Positions 35,641 to 45,680 of a stretch of 64,000 nt of DNA are shown in pieces. Source of the DNA: Saccharospirillum alexandrii_A (GTDB lineage Bacteria > Pseudomonadota > Gammaproteobacteria > Pseudomonadales > Natronospirillaceae); assembly GCF_043641555.1 (NCBI RefSeq), contig NZ_JBHZRJ010000005.1:310001-374000 (forward strand), in the 5' to 3' direction. The notes beneath the pieces are model-generated. The model did not search any database and was not told where the DNA came from. It worked only from the letters and a program-made list of their open reading frames with translations. Numbering within the stretch: position 1 is the first letter of the stretch; each line of letters starts with the position of its first letter. A program made the position numbers and the translations under genes.

Positions 35641-36975
35641 TCAGGCCGAGGCAGAACTGCGCGGGCGCGCAGGTCTTGGCTTGCGACGAACGGTAGGCTT
35701 GCTGGCCGATGAATCTGAACGGCGATCGTTGCGATCACCGGACGAACGGCCCTGGCTGTTGCCATTGCGCGGCGACTGCGGCCGGCTTGGGCGTGAGCTG
35801 CTCGCCGGGCGCTTGCTGCTGGCGCGACCTTCCGGTACCCGTTGATCGGGTTCAAAACCTTCGACTTCAGTGCGTTCGATGCGCTGACTGGTCAGCTTTT
35901 CGATGCCGGCCAGAAAGTCCGCTTCATCAGCACTGACCAGTGAAATGGCTTTGCCTGAGGCACCGGCACGACCGGTACGGCCGATGCGGTGTACGTAGTC
36001 TTCGGCGATGTTGGGCAAGTCGAAATTCACGACCTGTGGCAGTTGGTCGATGTCCAAGCCCCGGGCAGCAATGTCGGTGGCGACCAGAATACTGACTTTA
36101 CCGGCTTTAAAGTTGGCCAGCGCCTTGGTGCGTGCACCCTGACTCTTGTTGCCGTGAATGGCCGCAGCCCGAATGTCGTTCTTTTCCAGAAATTCGGTCA
36201 GTTTGTTGGCGCCGTGCTTGGTGCGGGTGAACACCAGAGCCTGTTTCCAACCGCCATCATGGATCAGCTTGGCCAGCAGGGCAGGCTTGCGCTTTTTATC
36301 AACCGGATGCACTTCCTGTGTCACCGTAGCCGCTGTGGTGTTGCGCGGGGTCACGGAGATTTCAACCGGATCGTTCACCAGGCCTTTGGCCAGGGTGCGA
36401 ATTTCCGGAGAGAAGGTGGCCGAGAACAGCAGGTTCTGGCGCTCTTTGGGCAGGACGGCCAGAATTTTCTTGATGTCGTTGATGAAACCCATGTCGAGCA
36501 TGCGGTCGGCTTCGTCAAGCACCAGCACTTCCAGTTGCTTGAAGTTCACCGCACGCTGGTTGAACAAGTCGAGCAGACGACCCGGTGTCGCCACCAGGAT
36601 GTCGGCGCCTTTGCGCAGGGCCATCATTTGCGGGTTAATTTTAACGCCACCGAAAACAACGGTGGAGCTCAGGTTCAGGTGGCGGCCGTAGGTGACGACG
36701 CTTTCCTGAATCTGGGCGGCCAGTTCGCGGGTTGGGGTTAGAATTAAGGCGCGGGTGCTGTTGCTGCGGGCACGTTCGCCGTCAGCAAGGCGTTGCAACA
36801 GGGGCAGGGTAAAGCCTGCGGTTTTGCCGGTGCCAGTTTGGGCAGCGGCCATCACATCACGGCCGGACAGTACGGCGGGGATCGCCTGGGCCTGAATGGG
36901 TGACGGTGTATCATAGCCTTGGTCGGCCACTGCTTTTTGCAGTGGCAATGACAGGCCGAGAGAGGCAAAGCTCAT
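35641..36975 (-). CDS. rhlE: DEAD-box ATP-dependent RNA helicase RhlE
   Basis: Unwinds RNA duplexes; in E. coli it acts in ribosome maturation and RNA decay. 444 residues. Ordered motifs: Q motif 'YDTPSPIQAQAIP', I 'AQTGTGKT', Ia 'PTRELA', II 'DEADRML', III 'FSATF', V 'ATDIAARGLDID', VI 'HRIGRTGRAG'. The N-terminus 'MSFASLGLSLPLQKAV' is RhlE-like. The last 60 residues are a basic Arg/Ser/Pro-rich tail typical of this subfamily that binds RNA non-specifically. Single gene with its own terminator. Confidence 0.94.
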   Translation of the reverse strand: MSFASLGLSLPLQKAVADQGYDTPSPIQAQAIPAVLSGRDVMAAAQTGTGKTAGFTLPLLQRLADGERARSNSTRALILTPTRELAAQIQESVVTYGRHLNLSSTVVFGGVKINPQMMALRKGADILVATPGRLLDLFNQRAVNFKQLEVLVLDEADRMLDMGFINDIKKILAVLPKERQNLLFSATFSPEIRTLAKGLVNDPVEISVTPRNTTAATVTQEVHPVDKKRKPALLAKLIHDGGWKQALVFTRTKHGANKLTEFLEKNDIRAAAIHGNKSQGARTKALANFKAGKVSILVATDIAARGLDIDQLPQVVNFDLPNIAEDYVHRIGRTGRAGASGKAISLVSADEADFLAGIEKLTSQRIERTEVEGFEPDQRVPEGRASSKRPASSSRPSRPQSPRNGNSQGRSSGDRNDRRSDSSASKPTVRRKPRPARPRSSASA

Positions 36976-37139
36976 AGTTCGGAGGTTCTCTATTTAAAAG
37001 ACAAAGATGGGTGACCCATCCTTTTAACAGGCAGGTCGCGGCGCCCGTTTTTGAGCGGCGGTGCAGCTTACAGGAAGGGGCTGCAGAACGCCATGTTTGG
37101 GTGCGGTTTAGGCTGGTGGTTGCTTGGGGTCTGTGGCGT

Positions 37140-37350
37140 CATGGGTTAGAAATTCGGTGGGTAATTGGAGACTTTCTTTACTTTAACTTCGGTGGCAATC
37201 GGACCACTGCGCACACCTACTGGAGGTACGCCGTAAACCCGTCCATGGGGGCTCGGAGGCCGCATCCATGCGGCCTAACGACCTCCAGTAGGTGTACCCA
37301 GTGGTCCTTGGGTCACCTGTGGTCAATTTGAGCCGAATTTCTAATCCATG
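37140..37350 (+). repeat. Palindromic element, type 3, full length with terminal repeats
   Basis: End repeats CATGGGTTAGAAATTCGGT and its complement (rc reads CATGGATTAGAAATTCGGC) differ from those of types 1 and 4. Core arms GGACCACTGCGCACACCTAC..GGAGGT and complement at 37201-37227 and 37281-37307. Inner hairpin AGGCCGCATCCATGCGGCCT. Confidence 0.88.
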
Positions 37351-37421
37351 GCGGGTGAATTCGAGGTTACAAATTGACACTTAGTCCTGTTTCGCTGATT
37401 TTCGTGAGTAAAAGCCGACTA

Positions 37422-39077
37422 CTACTCGCACGCAAAGCTATCAGCCGAAGCTTCATCACCACCGGAGTATCTCGCTACTTGTGGATAAGGGCAGAGCTTA
37501 CGCTCTACCTGACCCAGTTGCGCCATGGCATCGTCATTGCCGGGCATTACGCCTGCTACAACGGCTTCAGGCGCCTTAGCCTGTTCGACCCAGTCGACCA
37601 GGGCGGTGAAGAAGTCGAAATCATCCACCGTAGGGCCGCCCGCTCCGTGCGGCATGCCGGGGACGCGGTAGTAGCGGGCGAAGGCTTCTACCTGATCGTT
37701 GTTGTTGGCATCGAGTTTCTGGTACCAGTTTGTGGTGTCGTTGACGGAGAACACCGGGTCGCTGACGCCGTGGAAGATCAGCATCTTGCCGCCCTGGTCG
37801 TTGAAGTCGGCCAGGGTGGGGTTTTCTGAATCGGGTGGGGTCATGTAGTCCATGGCCGATTCTGTGTAGCGGTCGGTGGTGGCGTAGATTTTTGGGGCGT
37901 CGCTGTCGAAGTCGAAGTCGAGCAGGTACTGCTCGAGCGCCTGGGGGGTGCCGGCCACTTCGGTAGGCGGTGTGGTAAACAGCTGAGCCAGTGAGGCGGA
38001 ACCCATTACGCCGATCAGGGGCTGGTTGTTCCAGGGTGGAATCGGGGTTTCCAGTTTCCAGAAACGCCAGTCGCCGGAACCGATGCCGATGTCCCAGGGC
38101 CAGTCACTGTACAGCGGCACACCCTGGGAGTTGACCGGGCCGTTGTGAATCGCTGTTAGGGCCGCGACCTGGGCTTTGCTCAGGCAGTGGCCGGTCATGG
38201 CGGCATCGCATTGCAGGGATTGAATGTTGAAGGTTGTCTGGCAGGCATCGGTGTCGGCGATGTAGCCGTCTTCGAGCCCGTCCAGTGAATCACAGGCCTG
38301 AGCGATGCCGTCGGCCACGGCTTTTAATTGCTCGCGGCTAAAGGCGGTTCTTACGTCGCCGTTGATGGCTTTGAAAGCCTGAATATCCCAGGCGTGTTGC
38401 ACCGCGGCCCGGGGCAGGTTGAAGCCGGGGTAGCCGACCAGCAAGCCATCGAACGCTTCTGGCATGCGCGAGGCCGCGACCATGGCGTGACGCCCGCCGT
38501 TGGAACCGCCTACACCATAGGTGTATTCAATGCGGTTGTCGTAATAGGTTTCTACCAGGGTGGTGGCCAGCGGGTGCAGTTTGCTGACGGCGGTGTAGCC
38601 GTAATCGCGACGGGCTTCCGGGTCGAAACCAAAGCGGGCGCCACCGGCCAGGCCGGCTTCAGGGTTGGCATCACTGGCGTGGCCGGCATCACTGGAAACC
38701 ACGGCATAGCCGCGGTTCAGGGCGGTATCGGATTCATCACCGCCCTTGAGTTCACCGACAGCGGGGACGACCGAGCCGTCGTTGCCGCCGTTGAACTGAT
38801 GCACGAAACGCTGGTTCCAGTCGTTGGGCAGGCGCAGTTCAAAGCTGATCTGGTAGTCTTTGCCATCGGCCCCGGTGCGAGCGTGTGCGACCCCCAGTAT
38901 GCGACAGTGGTCGGCGGCAAAGTCATCACCGGCGCCAACGGTTTCGATTTGGCTGATCGACAGATCGGCGCTTTCCAGGGCAGCAATACTGTCATTCGCA
39001 CAGGCCAGGCCTGCGGCGAAAGCGGGTGCGGTGCCAGCGGCAAGCAGGCTGGCGAGCAGGGTGATTTTGGGTTTCAC
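37422..39077 (-). CDS. Tannase/feruloyl esterase family hydrolase (secreted)
   Basis: 551 residues. Signal peptide (about 1-21, 'LLASLLAAGTAPAFA'). Alpha/beta-hydrolase of the tannase/feruloyl-esterase family: 'GGNDGSVVPAVGEL', nucleophile elbow 'GVGGSNGGRHAMVAA', acid in 'IFHGVSDPVFS', His in 'RVPGMPHGAGGP'. The family's usual Cys pair beside Ser and His (C-S and H-C) is replaced by Gly on both sides here. I infer release of hydroxycinnamic or gallic acid esters in the periplasm, fitting the downstream ligase and TRAP genes. I chose the GTG at 39077 because GAAGGAG lies 6 nt upstream; an ATG two codons earlier directly abuts that site. Confidence 0.85.
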   Translation of the reverse strand: MKPKITLLASLLAAGTAPAFAAGLACANDSIAALESADLSISQIETVGAGDDFAADHCRILGVAHARTGADGKDYQISFELRLPNDWNQRFVHQFNGGNDGSVVPAVGELKGGDESDTALNRGYAVVSSDAGHASDANPEAGLAGGARFGFDPEARRDYGYTAVSKLHPLATTLVETYYDNRIEYTYGVGGSNGGRHAMVAASRMPEAFDGLLVGYPGFNLPRAAVQHAWDIQAFKAINGDVRTAFSREQLKAVADGIAQACDSLDGLEDGYIADTDACQTTFNIQSLQCDAAMTGHCLSKAQVAALTAIHNGPVNSQGVPLYSDWPWDIGIGSGDWRFWKLETPIPPWNNQPLIGVMGSASLAQLFTTPPTEVAGTPQALEQYLLDFDFDSDAPKIYATTDRYTESAMDYMTPPDSENPTLADFNDQGGKMLIFHGVSDPVFSVNDTTNWYQKLDANNNDQVEAFARYYRVPGMPHGAGGPTVDDFDFFTALVDWVEQAKAPEAVVAGVMPGNDDAMAQLGQVERKLCPYPQVARYSGGDEASADSFACE

Positions 39078-39134
39078 ACACATCTCCTTCTTGTTGTTGT
39101 CGTGTTGTGTCGAGTCGTGTTATTTGATCATTAC

Positions 39135-39551
39135 TCAGCGGTTAAACGCCTGTATCACTTCCTGCGGAATGGGTTGGGATTTGATCTTGTCAGGGTCTTC
39201 CGGGTCTTTACCGACCCAGACACGGGTTTCGAACCCTTCGACGGCCAGGGCATCGCCTTTCAGAATGCGGTGATGCACGTCGAAACTGCTGCGCCGGAAT
39301 TCGGTAATGGTCGATTCAATCACCACGTCTTCGCCGAAGTGCGACGGAATGTAGAATTTCGAACGCGTGTCGACCATTGGAATGCCGACCATATTAAACT
39401 GCTTCAACATGTCGAATTTCGGGAAGCCCGCCTTGGCAAAGAGCTTGCCGGTGCAGGCATCGAAGTAGGCAAAATAACGCGGGTAAAACACGATGCCGGC
39501 CGGGTCGCAATCACCCCATTCGATGGTTTGTGTGTGTCGGTTAATGAGCAT
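39135..39551 (-). CDS. Acyl-CoA thioesterase, 4-hydroxybenzoyl-CoA thioesterase type
   Basis: 138 residues, hot-dog fold. 'WGDCDPAGIVFYPRYFAYFD' is the 4HBT active-site helix with the catalytic Asp before P-A-G-I-V. Members hydrolyse aroyl-CoA or short acyl-CoA esters. Located between the esterase and the feruloyl-CoA-synthase-like ligase, 10 bases after the latter's stop, so I infer it frees the aromatic acid (vanillate or 4-hydroxybenzoate) from CoA after side-chain shortening. Start ATG at 39551 with AAGGA 8 nt upstream; the open frame upstream overlaps the ligase. Confidence 0.87.
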   Translation of the reverse strand: MLINRHTQTIEWGDCDPAGIVFYPRYFAYFDACTGKLFAKAGFPKFDMLKQFNMVGIPMVDTRSKFYIPSHFGEDVVIESTITEFRRSSFDVHHRILKGDALAVEGFETRVWVGKDPEDPDKIKSQPIPQEVIQAFNR

Positions 39552-39561
39552 GGAGTGTTCC

Positions 39562-41406
39562 TTAATCGGTGAGTTTGATAACAGCGGCGGATGGCGTTGA
39601 CTGATACATATCGTCAACCACGGCAGCGCGGTTCTCCAACACGGCGCGCTGGTTGATCGAACCTTTGTCGGTAATTTCATGAGCATCGAGACGCGGCAAT
39701 TCTGTGAGCAGCACCAACCGTTCGACGCGGTTTGAACTGCCCGTGCTGCTCGCTTTCAAATCACGCAGCAACTGCTGAAAGCGCTCAATAACGGCCGGGT
39801 GTTTCACCACCTCGCTGATGTCGGCGTCTGCACCCAAACCCGCCAGCAGGCGACACTGTTCCCGCTCTGGAAACACCAGCGCGGATACAAAGGCCCGGTC
39901 GAGCCCGGCGATCACGACGTCCTGCACCACAGGTGCACCGGCGTCGATGATTCGGGCGCGTAACGGCCCGACACTGACCCAGGTACCGGTATCGAGTTTG
40001 AAATCTTCCGAAATACGGCCATCGAATTTCATGCCGCGTTGCGGGTTATCCGGGTCAATGAATTTGGCGGCATCGCCCAGGCAATAGAAACCTTCTTCAT
40101 CGAAAACCTTGGCGGTTACCTCTGGCTGGCGCCAGTAGCCCGGCATCACATTCGGGCCCTTAACCCGGCATTCCAGCTTGCCGCCGTTCGGCACCAGCTT
40201 CACCGACACGCCCAGCGCCGGCAAACCGATCACGCCAGACTGAGATTCTTCCAGCGAGGCAAACATCGCCGAGGGCGCCGTTTCTGTCGCACCCAGGCCG
40301 GTCAGCATGCCAATTTTGGCGCCGATGGATTTCACCGCCAGGTTATCCAGTTTGTCCCACACATGCTGGGCCAGGCCGGCACCGGCAAAAAACATCAGGT
40401 TCAGGTCCCCGAAGAAGCGATCGCGCAAGGCATCGTCCTGTTCTAGGCGATCGGCCAGCAGCTCAAACCCCTTGGGCACATTGAAATAAACCGTGGGCGA
40501 AATTTCCTGAAGGTTACGAACGGTGCGTTCGAACAACGCCGGCGTCGGCTTGCCATCATCGATGTACAGGGTGCCGCCGTTGTACAAGACGATACCCACG
40601 TTGTGGTTACCACCAAAGGTGTGATTCCAGGGCAACCAGTCGAGCAAAACCGGTGGCTCTTTTTTCAGAAACGGCATAACACCAGCGAGCATTTCCTGAT
40701 TCGAGGCCAGCATCCGGTTGGTGTTAATCACACCCTTGGGCATGCCGGTAGAACCGGAGGTAAACAGAAATTTGGCAATGGTATCGGGCGTCAGCGCCGC
40801 GTGAGCCTTGTCGACGGCATCGGTAACCGGGGTAGCCAGCAAACTTTCAAATGCGAGCGCCCCACCGGCATAACCCTTTGAATCAATGGCAATGACTTCA
40901 GCATCGTCGGCTGCAAATGCATTCAGCGCATCACCGTAGTCAGCGGCCTTATCCACAAGATAAGCACCCGGTGTCAGCAGATCACAAATGTATTTTGCCT
41001 TACCAAAATCCTTGCTGATCAGACAATAAGCCGGTGACAAAGGCGCATAGGGAATACCCACATACATGGCCGCCAGCGCCAGCAATAAATGCTCGGTGCT
41101 ATTGCCACTCAAAATCGCAAGTGGCCGCTCGGGCGACAGCCCCATATCCAACAACGCCTGCGAAAGCGAACGAACCCGCTGCAGCGTTTCGCCATAACTG
41201 ACCGGTTCCCATTCACCCTCGCCATTTCGCTCAGCCACAAACACCCGGTCTGGCGCCACACTGGCCCAGTGATCCAACCGCTCGATCAGCGTATCGGGAT
41301 AGGCTGGCAGTTGCTCTTCGGTTTCCAGCAACTGAGTGCCATCGGAACGCTTCGTCAACCGGGCTGTCGCCCGACCAATCTCAATATCGCGGTAATCGGT
41401 TGCCAT
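39562..41406 (-). CDS. fcs: Feruloyl-CoA synthase-like acid-CoA ligase
   Basis: Activates ferulate, p-coumarate or caffeate to the CoA thioester with ATP. 614 residues of the ANL superfamily. AMP motif 'FLFTSGSTGMPKGVINTNRM', then 'LDWLPWNHTFGGNHNVGIVLYNGG', 'GLGATETAPSAM', 'FYCLGDAAKF' and hinge 'FDGRISEDFKLDTGTWVSVGPLRA', which match the long Fcs of Pseudomonas type more than generic acyl-CoA ligases. ATG at 41406 with GTGAGGAC immediately upstream; a 71-codon upstream extension runs through a hairpin repeat and is not real. First gene of ligase-thioesterase-esterase on the minus strand. Confidence 0.88.
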   Translation of the reverse strand: MATDYRDIEIGRATARLTKRSDGTQLLETEEQLPAYPDTLIERLDHWASVAPDRVFVAERNGEGEWEPVSYGETLQRVRSLSQALLDMGLSPERPLAILSGNSTEHLLLALAAMYVGIPYAPLSPAYCLISKDFGKAKYICDLLTPGAYLVDKAADYGDALNAFAADDAEVIAIDSKGYAGGALAFESLLATPVTDAVDKAHAALTPDTIAKFLFTSGSTGMPKGVINTNRMLASNQEMLAGVMPFLKKEPPVLLDWLPWNHTFGGNHNVGIVLYNGGTLYIDDGKPTPALFERTVRNLQEISPTVYFNVPKGFELLADRLEQDDALRDRFFGDLNLMFFAGAGLAQHVWDKLDNLAVKSIGAKIGMLTGLGATETAPSAMFASLEESQSGVIGLPALGVSVKLVPNGGKLECRVKGPNVMPGYWRQPEVTAKVFDEEGFYCLGDAAKFIDPDNPQRGMKFDGRISEDFKLDTGTWVSVGPLRARIIDAGAPVVQDVVIAGLDRAFVSALVFPEREQCRLLAGLGADADISEVVKHPAVIERFQQLLRDLKASSTGSSNRVERLVLLTELPRLDAHEITDKGSINQRAVLENRAAVVDDMYQSTPSAAVIKLTD

Positions 41407-41503
41407 GTCCTCACCTTCTTGTTTTAAGTCACCCGGCTCTTTTTTTGGTTTTGAGCGAGAGTGTTTACTGTGGTTAACGTAGAACTTTACTTGGGGCAGT
41501 CGT

Positions 41504-41613
41504 TCGGGTTGCAGGCCCGCTTCACTCCGTACCCTTTGCAGGCACATCCCTGTGCCGCCAAAGGGTACGCGGGCGTCCTGCCCGCTACTGCGTGAAACGC
41601 CCCTGCAACCCTG
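41504..41613. repeat. Hairpin repeat, possible fifth type of palindromic element
   Basis: Outer pairing GGGTTGCAGG (41506) with CCTGCAACCC (41602-41611); inner long hairpin GTACCCTTTGCAGGCACA-TCCC-TGTGCC..CAAAGGGTAC (41529-41568). The centre GGCACATCCCTGTGCC has the same CATCCNTG core as the other elements but the conserved GTGAAYNC box is not evident. Lies in the ligase leader. Confidence 0.65.
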
Positions 41614-41697
41614 AATCAATTGCCACTTTTAATTTTTCAAAATCTAAAAATTATTTTTCATTTAAAGGTTAAAGGTCGCCACCAAACTAAGAGCAAG

Positions 41698-41796
41698 CTG
41701 CCGGGTGTACCTATCCGGGGAAGTCCGCAGCATGGATGCTGCGGTCTAGGCCCCATGGACGGGTTTACGCCGACCCCGGATAGGTACACCCGGTGG
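41698..41796 (-). repeat. Palindromic element, type 1
   Basis: Arms CCGGGTGTACCTATCCGGGG (41701-41720) and CCCCGGATAGGTACACCCGG (41774-41793) are perfect 20-bp complements. Inner hairpin CCGCAGCATGGATGCTGCGG. Sits 78 bases past the acyl-CoA dehydrogenase stop. Confidence 0.9.
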
Positions 41797-41873
41797 CTGG
41801 CGCGAACTCAAGGCAACAAGGCCAACCCTGGAGAGGTCAACCCGGCTGGCAACACGAACGCCTGGCAACGAAG

Positions 41874-43637
41874 TCAGCCGAACTGGTACTTAAGAAGCCC
41901 CCGATCCGCACTTTGAACCCGGTCCAGGTGGACTCGAATTTCTGGTAAGTGGTGCGCGCAGTAGAACGCCAATAACGCTTGAACGTTGTTTCGTTCTTTG
42001 GGTGTTACGCCGTCGTCTTCGGCGGCCAGCACCGATAAGCCCAGTTGCCAGCCGAGGGCCAGAATGCCGGTGGCTTCCAATAGTGCTACTGAAGCTGCAT
42101 GGAGCTGGGTGGCGTTGTTGGCCTGGTGTTCCAGCAGGTCTCGAACCGTGTTGCGCAGAGCATCGATTTTTCTTGTCAGCAGTGCCCAGTCTGATGAGCA
42201 CTCCGGGTGTTCGCTGAGCGGCTGCAGATTGGTTTTTATCCGGTTCAGCCAGTCGTAAAAAACTTCGCCTTGGTCGCGTTGGATTTTTCTGAACAGAAAA
42301 TCCTGAGCCTGAATGCCGGTGGTGCCTTCATAAATGGTGCTGATGCGCAGGTCACGATAGAACTGGGCAACGCCGGTTTCTTCGATGAAGCCCATGCCGC
42401 CGAAAATTTGAATGGCATCGCCGGTCAGGTGGTTCGCCATTTCAGTGACGTGTGCTTTGAAAATGGGCGTCAGTAAATCGAGTTCCTGCTGCGCTTGCTG
42501 TGACTCGGGGTGCGTTTTTTCGCGGGCGCAATCGACCTGGTGGCCCAAGTGCAGGCCAAGCATACGGGCGGCAAAGAGTCGGCTGCGCATGCCGAGCAGC
42601 AGGCGTTGAATGTCGGGGTGCTCGACCAGAGCGACCGGGCCTTTGCCGGTTTCGACATGGCGGCCTTGTTTTCGCTCCTGCGCCCAGGCCAGTGCAGCCT
42701 GGTAGGCGCGTTCGCCGACGGCTACGCCTTGCAGGCCAACGCTCAAACGAGCCTCGTTCATCATCACGAACATGACCGCCAATCCACGGTTGGGTTCGCC
42801 AACCAGCTGACCCCAGGCGCCCTGGTTGCCACCCAATTGCAGTGAACAGGTCGGGCTGCCGTGCAGGCCGAGCTTGTGTTCGATGCCGGTGCAGACTACC
42901 TCGTTTGGCTGGAGCTGACCGTTCTGGTCTTCGATGTGGCTCGGCACGGCAAACAAGGAAATGCCTTTACTGCCGGCGGGTGCATCCTGAAGGCGAGCCA
43001 GCACCAGATGGAGTTTACGTTCGGTGAAATCGTGCTCGCCGTAGGTGATGTACAGCTTGTCGCCCGTCAGCCTATAGCCGCCAAGACCGTCGGGAATCGC
43101 CCGGGTTTTCATCAGCCCCAGGTCCGAACCGGCCGCCGGCTCAGTCAGCGCCATGGTCGCGGTCCAGTCACCGCTAACCAGATGTTCGCCGTACTGTTCG
43201 ATCAATTGGCTGTCGCCACTGGCCAGCAGCGCTTCGACCGCACCTTCGGTCAGCGGTTGAATCAGGCTGAACGCCAGGTTGGCGCCCTGCCAGCCTTCGG
43301 TCACTGCCATCGCCAGCACCTTGGGCAGTGACTGGCCGCCGAGCGCTTCTGGCAGACACAGACCGGTCCAGCCAGCGTCGCGAAATTGCGCGTAAGCATC
43401 AGCCCAGCCATCCGGTGTTGATACCTGACCCTGATCGAAGCGACAGCCTTGCTGATCGCCGGTCGCATTCAACGGTGCCAGTGCTTGTTCGGCAAAGCGG
43501 GCGGCTTCGTCGATGACGGCATTCATCAGTTCGTCGTCGAGTGCTTCGCAGGCGGATAACCGGTTCAGCCGCTCGCGGCCGATCAGATGCTGCAGCCCGA
43601 AACGGATGTCTTCAACCGGAACTCGATAGGCCGTCAT
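41874..43637 (-). CDS. Acyl-CoA dehydrogenase, long DmdC-like form
   Basis: 587 residues, FAD enzyme. 'MTAYRVPVEDIRFGLQHLIG' and the ~590-residue length with an extra C-terminal helical domain are features of the AcdA/DmdC group (3-methylmercaptopropionyl-CoA dehydrogenase and relatives). 'TMALTEPAAGSDLG' binds FAD/substrate, 'DAIQIFGGMGFIEETGVAQFYRDLRI' carries the usual catalytic region. In this neighbourhood it could oxidise dihydro (phenylpropionyl) CoA esters to cinnamoyl-CoA; DMSP-type or fatty substrates are alternatives. ATG at 43637 with GAGG 8 nt upstream, 4 bases after the SDR stop. Confidence 0.87.
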   Translation of the reverse strand: MTAYRVPVEDIRFGLQHLIGRERLNRLSACEALDDELMNAVIDEAARFAEQALAPLNATGDQQGCRFDQGQVSTPDGWADAYAQFRDAGWTGLCLPEALGGQSLPKVLAMAVTEGWQGANLAFSLIQPLTEGAVEALLASGDSQLIEQYGEHLVSGDWTATMALTEPAAGSDLGLMKTRAIPDGLGGYRLTGDKLYITYGEHDFTERKLHLVLARLQDAPAGSKGISLFAVPSHIEDQNGQLQPNEVVCTGIEHKLGLHGSPTCSLQLGGNQGAWGQLVGEPNRGLAVMFVMMNEARLSVGLQGVAVGERAYQAALAWAQERKQGRHVETGKGPVALVEHPDIQRLLLGMRSRLFAARMLGLHLGHQVDCAREKTHPESQQAQQELDLLTPIFKAHVTEMANHLTGDAIQIFGGMGFIEETGVAQFYRDLRISTIYEGTTGIQAQDFLFRKIQRDQGEVFYDWLNRIKTNLQPLSEHPECSSDWALLTRKIDALRNTVRDLLEHQANNATQLHAASVALLEATGILALGWQLGLSVLAAEDDGVTPKERNNVQALLAFYCAHHLPEIRVHLDRVQSADRGLLKYQFG

Positions 43638-43641
43638 GACT

Positions 43642-44409
43642 TTACCTCGCCGCCATGCGCAGGGCGCCGTCGAGGCGAATGACTTCGCCATTGAGCATCG
43701 GGTTTTCCAGAATGTGGGCGGCGAGGGCGGCAAATTCATCAGGCTCACCCAGGCGAGCCGGGAAAGGCACCGAATCACCAAGCGACTGTTGCACCTCTTC
43801 GGGCAATACCGACATCATCGGCGTTTTAAACAACCCGGGGGCGATGGTCATCACCCGAATGCCGAACGCCGAGAGTTCCCGCGCCAGTGGCAGTGTCATG
43901 CTGACGATGCCACCTTTGGAGGCCGCGTAGGCCGCCTGGCCGATCTGGCCATCGTAGGCGGCAACAGACGCCGTATTGATGATAACGCCCTGCTCCAGCC
44001 CGTCGTTTGGCGGGGTGTGCTGCATTGCCTCGGCCGCGAGCCGAATCACGTTAAAGGTGCCGATCAGGTTGACCTGAATGGCACGCGAAAAGGTTTCCAG
44101 GCGGTGTACGCCTTTGCGGCCGAGCACCCGCTCGGCACCGGGAATACCGGCGCAATTGATCAGAGCGTTTAGCGGCCCCCAGCGTTCCTGCAGCGCTGCC
44201 AGGGTGGTGCTGACGTTGGCTTCATCGGTGATGTCGGTGTGGGCAAATACGGCATTGTCGCCGAGCTCTTCGGCAAGCCGGCGTCCAGCTTCGTCGTTTA
44301 CATCAGCCAGGGTAACACGGGCACCAGCGGCGACCAGATGGCGCGCCACGGCTTCGCCGAGGCCGGAGCTGGCCCCGGTGACCAGGGCGTTGAGTTCAGA
44401 CAGTTTCAT
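43642..44409 (-). CDS. SDR-family 3-hydroxyacyl-CoA dehydrogenase (HSD10-like)
   Basis: 255 residues. Classical short-chain dehydrogenase: NAD motif 'VTGASSGLGEAVARHL', 'INCAGIPGAERVLGRKG', catalytic Ser in 'NTASVAAYDG', 'YAASKGG' (Tyr-x3-Lys) and 'PGLFKTPMM'. The pattern and length match type-2 3-hydroxyacyl-CoA dehydrogenases (HSD17B10 group). Placed between thiolase and acyl-CoA dehydrogenase; I infer oxidation of the 3-hydroxy aryl-propionyl-CoA to the 3-keto form. AAGGGGG lies upstream of the ATG. Confidence 0.87.
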   Translation of the reverse strand: MKLSELNALVTGASSGLGEAVARHLVAAGARVTLADVNDEAGRRLAEELGDNAVFAHTDITDEANVSTTLAALQERWGPLNALINCAGIPGAERVLGRKGVHRLETFSRAIQVNLIGTFNVIRLAAEAMQHTPPNDGLEQGVIINTASVAAYDGQIGQAAYAASKGGIVSMTLPLARELSAFGIRVMTIAPGLFKTPMMSVLPEEVQQSLGDSVPFPARLGEPDEFAALAAHILENPMLNGEVIRLDGALRMAAR

Positions 44410-44418
44410 AACGCCCCC

Positions 44419-45678
<1,260 letters not shown>

Positions 45679-45680
45679 GA

